Assembly: GCA_949283445.1 (NCBI GenBank)
Contig: CASDTD010000002.1
Location: forward strand, 1 to 9,717
Direction of reading: 5' to 3'
From: an uncultured Coriobacteriia bacterium
GTDB taxonomy: Bacteria; Actinomycetota; Coriobacteriia; Coriobacteriales; QAMH01
DNA: 9,717 nucleotides
Made by a program: the position numbers and the translations under genes. Positions 6,980 to 9,717 of the stretch are shown one piece after another (the first letter of the stretch is position 1; each line of letters begins with the position of its first letter). The notes below the pieces were generated by a model. It was not told the origin of the DNA. It did not search any database and saw nothing but the letters and a program-made list of their open reading frames with translations.

Positions 6980-8063
6980 GCGCGATACCAGACGCTCGTC
7001 ACAGCCGTCTGCCGCTTCGGGCAGGCGCGCGCGAGCACGCGCCGATGCGGGTGGAAAGCCGGTCAAGGGCAAGCGCAAGTCCGTGAGCGCCAGCGCGCAG
7101 CGCCAGTCCGCGAAGGCGTCGGCGAAGGGGAACAGGAAGCTCGGCAAGGAAGAGAAGAAGCTTGCCAAGCTCGAACGCAAGAACGCAAAGCTCGCAAGCA
7201 AGCAGGGTGCGCCCGCGCGCGAGAGCGTGCGCACTGCCCCGCGCGAAGACGAGGGCAGAGACGTGCGCGCCGAGGGCACGCGCGTGGGCGATATACGCCG
7301 CCGCGAACGCGAGGAACGCGCCCAGCGTGCCCGCGCCCGGTACCGCCGCTACGTTTTGCGCATCGTCGTCATCGTGCTCGCCGTGCTCGTACTCATCTTC
7401 GGGGCCATCTTCCTGTACCGTTCCGACGTGTTCCACGTCAACAACGTACACGTCACGGGTGTTTCGCATCTGACCAGCCAGGAGATCACCGATATCGCCG
7501 CCGTGCCCGACGATTCCACCTTGCTGCGCATCGATTCGGCGGGCATCATCTCCCGTCTGGAAGACAACGCCTGGGTGCAGTCCGCTTCCATCCACCGGGA
7601 ATTCCCCGATACGATCAGAATCGACGTGGTGGAACGCACGCCGGGCGCTGCCGTGCGCATCAACGACAAGTCGATCTGGGTCATATCCACCGATGGCACT
7701 TGGCTTTCTGCTGCCAACGACAACGATTGGGACACGCAGATGCGCATCATCGACGTGAGCACGTCTTTGGCGGCGCCCATTTCGGGCGGCAGCTGCAATG
7801 ACGGTGGCATCGTCAACGCGCTGGACATCCTCTCCAAGATTTCCGATGACCTCAAGGGCAACATCGAGAGCATCTCGGCCGAGTCGTCCATCAAGACTTC
7901 GTTGAACTTGAAAAACGGCATTACCGTCGCGTTCGGCGATTCCAGCGACGTCGAGCTCAAGGAAGCCGTCATCAACGAGCTGCTCCAGAAGTACCAGGGC
8001 AAGATTTCCTATATCAACGTGCGCGTGCCCGACCGCCCCACGTTCAGGACGCTTTCGGAGTGA
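6930..8063 (+). CDS. ftsQ: FtsQ/DivIB-type cell division protein
   Basis: A 377-residue bitopic membrane protein of the FtsQ/DivIB family, which links the cytoplasmic division ring to the septal synthase. Residues 1-140 are cytoplasmic and strongly basic (30 Arg, 14 Lys), with a Lys/Glu/Leu-rich helix at about 67-92 that could form a short coiled coil (Leu at 71, 78, 81 and 88). One membrane helix follows (about 141-163, YVLRIVVIVLAVLVLIFG). The extracellular part begins with a POTRA domain (about 168-236: VFHVNNVHVTGVSHLTSQEI, then WVQSASIHREFPDTIRIDVVERTP) and continues with the FtsQ beta domain to the C-terminus. The N-terminal tail is far longer than E. coli's (about 25 residues). Identity rests on POTRA features plus position between murB and ftsZ. 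The start is the ATG with a good ribosome binding site; it overlaps murB by 50 bases. Confidence 0.93.
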   Translation: MALDFDPRLDSSGSRSRRDTRRSSQPSAASGRRARARADAGGKPVKGKRKSVSASAQRQSAKASAKGNRKLGKEEKKLAKLERKNAKLASKQGAPARESVRTAPREDEGRDVRAEGTRVGDIRRREREERAQRARARYRRYVLRIVVIVLAVLVLIFGAIFLYRSDVFHVNNVHVTGVSHLTSQEITDIAAVPDDSTLLRIDSAGIISRLEDNAWVQSASIHREFPDTIRIDVVERTPGAAVRINDKSIWVISTDGTWLSAANDNDWDTQMRIIDVSTSLAAPISGGSCNDGGIVNALDILSKISDDLKGNIESISAESSIKTSLNLKNGITVAFGDSSDVELKEAVINELLQKYQGKISYINVRVPDRPTFRTLSE

Positions 8064-8068
8064 CGGCA

Positions 8069-8093
8069 GACGCGTGACCCTCTGTCACGCGTC
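8069..8093 (+). terminator. Hairpin just after ftsQ, possible terminator
   Basis: GACGCGTGAC (8069-8078) and GTCACGCGTC (8084-8093) form a perfect 10-base-pair stem with a 5-base loop CCTCT, 5 bases after the ftsQ stop. The position fits the end of the murD-ftsQ block. No T run follows directly, so it is not a standard intrinsic terminator; it could slow polymerase, protect the 3' end of the message or bind a dimeric protein. Both arms contain ACGCGT. Confidence 0.45.
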
Positions 8094-8131
8094 CAGATGC
8101 GTGTAGGTTTCGCGCAGCCGCCCGCTTTTTG

Positions 8132-8159
8132 TTGCAAAGCCGGCTCGTTGCCCTATTAT
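8132..8159 (+). promoter_or_regulatory. Candidate sigma70-type promoter for ftsZ (distal)
   Basis: TTGCAA (8132-8137) and TATTAT (8154-8159) are separated by 16 bases. They match the -35 consensus at 4 of 6 positions and the -10 consensus at 5 of 6. The site is at the edge of the AT-rich island and would give a leader of roughly 170 bases before ftsZ. It is the best-spaced pair I find there. The start site is not proven. Confidence 0.45.
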
Positions 8160-8217
8160 TCGAATGGAGAATACAGCGTTAATAGCAGCTTTTATAGGTA
8201 TTGACGTGCGATAAGTG

Positions 8218-8256
8218 TATACTTCAAGTGATTTGGACATATTCTTGGGGTACAAT
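8218..8256 (+). promoter_or_regulatory. Candidate -10 elements nearer ftsZ
   Basis: Two good -10-like hexamers occur in the island: TATACT (8218-8223) and TACAAT (8251-8256). Neither has a recognisable -35 box at 16-18 bases; TTGACG (8201-8206) is a good -35-like box but only 11 bases before TATACT. One of them may be a proximal ftsZ promoter with a poor -35 or an activator. This is suggestive only. Confidence 0.3.
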
Positions 8257-8325
8257 GCAACGCGAATAAACGCAGCAAAACGGGGATTACTGCTCTGCAC
8301 GACGCCGTAGCTCCAAGTGAAACGT

Positions 8326-8333
8326 AGGAAGGA
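8326..8333 (+). promoter_or_regulatory. Ribosome binding site of ftsZ
   Basis: AGGAAGGA ends 5 bases before the ATG at 8339, a strong site that fits high expression of FtsZ and fixes the start. Confidence 0.8.
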
Positions 8334-8338
8334 TCGTC

Positions 8339-9463
8339 ATGCCCGATTACACAGGAGAAGACCATCTCGCCGTTATCAAGGTCGTCGGCGTAGGCGGCGG
8401 CGGTACCAATGCGGTCAACCGCATGGTCGAAGCCGGTGTCAAGGGCGTCGAGTTCATCGCTATCAACACCGACCGCCAGGCGCTGCTCATGTCCGATGCC
8501 GACCGTACGGTTCACATCGGCGAAGAGCTGACCCGCGGTCTGGGCGCCGGCGCCAACCCGGAAATCGGCTGCCAGGCGGCCGAGGAATCCCGTTCCGACA
8601 TCCGCGACGCGCTCGCCGGTGCCGACATGGTCTTCGTCACTGCTGGCGAAGGCGGCGGTACAGGCACGGGCGCCGCTCCCGTCGTGGCCGAAATCGCCAT
8701 GGAGGAAATCGGCGCACTCACGGTGGGCGTTGTCACCAAGCCGTTCGGTTTCGAGGGGCGCACGCGCATGTCCCAGGCGGAAGAGGGCATCGCCCTGCTC
8801 GCCCAGAAGGTCGACACGCTCATCGTCGTTCCCAATGACCGCCTGCTGCAGGTCATCGAGAAGCGGACGTCCATGCTGGACGCCTTCCGCATCGCAGACG
8901 ACATCCTGCGCCAGGGCACGCAGGGCATCACGGACCTCATCACCATCCCGGGCCTCATCAACCTCGACTTCGCGGACGTCCGCGCCATCATGAAGGACGC
9001 CGGAAGCGCCATGATGGGCATCGGCATCGCCAGCGGCGAGAACCGTGCGGAAGACGCCGCCAAGGAGGCCATCTCCTCCAAGCTGCTCGAGTCCTCCATC
9101 GTGGGTGCCACGCGCATTCTGTACTCCATCACGGGCTCTTCCGACATGAGCCTGCAGGAAATCGACGAGGCATCGCAGGTCATCAACGCCGCTGCCGACG
9201 AAGAGGCCAACATCATCTTCGGTACCGTCATCGACGATTCCATGGACGACCAGATTCGCGTCACGGTCATCGCCACGGGCTTCGACGGGACGGAGTCTCA
9301 GGAGAGCATGGACCTCGACGGCACGAGCAGCTCGTCTAGCTCCTCGTCGTCTAGCTCGCGTTCCAGCTCCTCGAGCTCGAGCCTGTTCGGCAACGACGAT
9401 TCCAGCATGGGTGGTCTGTTCGACGACGACATTCCCGACTTCCTCAAGCGCAGCCGGTACTAA
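8339..9463 (+). CDS. ftsZ: FtsZ, tubulin-like GTPase of the division ring
   Basis: FtsZ polymerises with GTP at mid-cell into the ring that organises septal wall synthesis. The 374-residue protein has the GTP-binding loops [14 protein letters not shown] (16-29) and NTDRQAL (43-49), the tubulin signature [12 protein letters not shown] (103-114), NDRLL (166-170) and the T7 synergy loop [11 protein letters not shown] (208-218), whose Asp residues complete the GTPase site of the neighbouring subunit. The folded core ends near residue 317. A linker of about 40 residues follows, with 18 Ser and one Arg at 330-348, then GNDDSSMGG and the conserved C-terminal peptide [13 protein letters not shown] (362-374), the docking site for partners such as SepF, FtsA or FtsW. 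No ftsA lies upstream, as usual in Actinobacteria. The start is an ATG after a strong ribosome binding site and a separate promoter region. Confidence 0.99.
   Translation: MPDYTGEDHLAVIKVVGVGGGGTNAVNRMVEAGVKGVEFIAINTDRQALLMSDADRTVHIGEELTRGLGAGANPEIGCQAAEESRSDIRDALAGADMVFVTAGEGGGTGTGAAPVVAEIAMEEIGALTVGVVTKPFGFEGRTRMSQAEEGIALLAQKVDTLIVVPNDRLLQVIEKRTSMLDAFRIADDILRQGTQGITDLITIPGLINLDFADVRAIMKDAGSAMMGIGIASGENRAEDAAKEAISSKLLESSIVGATRILYSITGSSDMSLQEIDEASQVINAAADEEANIIFGTVIDDSMDDQIRVTVIATGFDGTESQESMDLDGTSSSSSSSSSSSRSSSSSSSLFGNDDSSMGGLFDDDIPDFLKRSRY
9332..9361 (+). repeat. Imperfect 15-base tandem repeat in the FtsZ polyserine linker
   Basis: The unit 9332-9346 (TCGTCTAGCTCCTCG) is followed directly by 9347-9361, which is identical over its first 11 bases. 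It encodes Ser332-336 and Ser337-340 plus Arg341. The in-frame duplication explains part of the serine tract. Confidence 0.75.
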
Positions 9464-9468
9464 AGCCG

Positions 9469-9717
9469 ATGTCGCTTCCCGAAGCAGAAGAACACGAACC
9501 TAACGCGAATCTCTGCCTCCCGCTCCCGCGGTTGGCAGAGATTTCGTTTGCGGGGCCAAAGGCTGCCTTGCCGCTTCTCACCGACGAGGCGCTCCATGCC
9601 GCCTGTGGCACGCGCGTGTGCTTCACGAGCCGTCTGGGCGGCGTGAGCGAACAGCCGTACGACGCGCTCAACCTTGCCATGCATGTGGAAGACGACGAAG
9701 AAGCCGTCAAGGCGAAC
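9469..9717 (+). CDS. pgeF: PgeF/YfiH family protein (N-terminal part)
   Basis: An open frame starts 5 bases after the ftsZ stop and runs off the window; 83 codons are visible. The piece CFTSRLGGVSEQPYDALNLAMHVEDDEEAVKAN (51-83) matches the N-terminal signature of the YfiH/Cu-oxidase_4 family: T-R-GGVS, a Tyr, LNL, and a metal-site His (His72) before the acidic pair. In E. coli the family member PgeF is a peptidoglycan editing factor that removes wrongly incorporated L-Ser from UDP-MurNAc precursors; others act as purine nucleoside phosphorylase/deaminase or laccase-like enzymes. Position after ftsZ is common in Gram-positive bacteria. The ATG at 9469 has no clear ribosome binding site and may be coupled to ftsZ; TTG at 9532 or 9568 are alternative starts, the latter beyond the hairpin at 9508-9543. 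Confidence 0.85.
   Translation, partial: MSLPEAEEHEPNANLCLPLPRLAEISFAGPKAALPLLTDEALHAACGTRVCFTSRLGGVSEQPYDALNLAMHVEDDEEAVKAN
9508..9543 (+). terminator. Terminator-like hairpin after ftsZ, in the start of pgeF
   Basis: AATCTCTGCC (9508-9517) and GGCAGAGATT (9534-9543) pair perfectly over 10 bases. Inside, CCGC (9520-9523) and GCGG (9528-9531) form a 4-pair inner stem with a TCCC loop, separated by a small internal loop. The sequence TCGTTTG follows, a short and broken T run. It lies 45 bases after the ftsZ stop, where a terminator or attenuator of the cluster would be expected, but it also lies inside the apparent pgeF frame if that begins at 9469. Confidence 0.5.

Larger units (their letters stand above)
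8064..8338 (+). other. Intergenic region ftsQ-ftsZ, AT-rich
   Basis: This 275-base stretch is the main regulatory space of the window. It starts with a strong hairpin (8069-8093), then GC-rich sequence ending in TTTTT (8126-8130). After that comes an AT-rich island in which only 45 of the 120 bases 8151-8270 are G or C, in sharp contrast to the surrounding genes. Promoter-like hexamers lie inside it and the ftsZ ribosome binding site is at its end. A 16-codon frame (ATG 8164, stop 8212-8214) has no ribosome binding site and is probably not a gene. Confidence 0.8.

Noticed and set aside
6047..7279. A 410-codon open frame on the - strand opposite murB and ftsQ
   Set aside because: It is antisense to well supported genes and has no domain signature; GC bias in third positions removes stops on this strand.
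8164..8214. A 16-codon leader-like frame (MENTALIAAFIGIDVR) upstream of ftsZ
   Set aside because: It has no ribosome binding site, and its ATG is only 4 bases after the candidate -10 box, too close for a leaderless start. Its rare codons reflect the AT-rich region.
8201..8223. TTGACG and TATACT read as one promoter
   Set aside because: The spacer is only 11 bases, too short for sigma70-type RNA polymerase.
8317..8838. A 173-codon + strand frame overlapping the start of ftsZ
   Set aside because: It is an out-of-frame Arg/His-rich shadow of ftsZ, which has all the family motifs in the other frame.
1..9717. Search for a mobile element, defence system or CRISPR
   Set aside because: No transposase, integrase, spaced direct repeats, tRNA-linked attachment site or change of gene direction is seen; the window is core division and cell wall genes throughout.

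Overview
The window is a stretch of a dcw (division and cell wall) cluster from a high-GC Gram-positive bacterium. It reads in one direction throughout, all on the + strand: mraY (3' end only), murD, ftsW, murG, murC, murB, ftsQ, ftsZ and the start of pgeF/yfiH. High GC in third codon positions, ftsQ followed directly by ftsZ with no ftsA, long basic cytoplasmic tails on FtsW and FtsQ, and frequent GTG/TTG starts suggest an actinobacterium. Protein flavour makes me lean to the Coriobacteriia (Eggerthella-like relatives); that placement is an inference, not something the sequence proves.

Layout: positions 1-8063 form one tightly packed transcription unit. mraY ends 10 bases before murD. murD/ftsW and murC/murB are joined by 4-base stop/start overlaps. 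murG and murC are 2 bases apart, and ftsQ begins 50 bases inside the end of murB. The only gap in this part is 81 bases before murG, which holds a hairpin just upstream of the murG ribosome binding site. From 8064 to 8338 there is a 275-base intergenic region. It carries a strong hairpin after the ftsQ stop and then an AT-rich island (45 G+C in the 120 bases 8151-8270) with promoter-like hexamers, so ftsZ probably has its own promoter. ftsZ (8339-9463) is followed within 5 bases by an open frame that runs off the window and matches the N-terminus of PgeF. A terminator-like hairpin lies 45 bases after ftsZ, inside the start of that frame.

Together the genes cover peptidoglycan precursor synthesis (MurB, MurC and MurD making UDP-MurNAc-peptide), its transfer to lipid (MraY, lipid I; MurG, lipid II), polymerisation at the septum (FtsW), divisome assembly (FtsQ, FtsZ) and probable proof-reading of the stem peptide (PgeF). 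I see no phage, insertion sequence, CRISPR, tRNA or rRNA. Most of the window is ordinary conserved housekeeping content. The parts worth a second look are the arginine-rich FtsW tail and basic FtsQ head facing an acidic FtsZ tail in a cluster lacking ftsA, the polyserine FtsZ linker built by a small tandem duplication, the dual-coding murB/ftsQ overlap, an unusual loop in MurD, and three hairpins at gene junctions.
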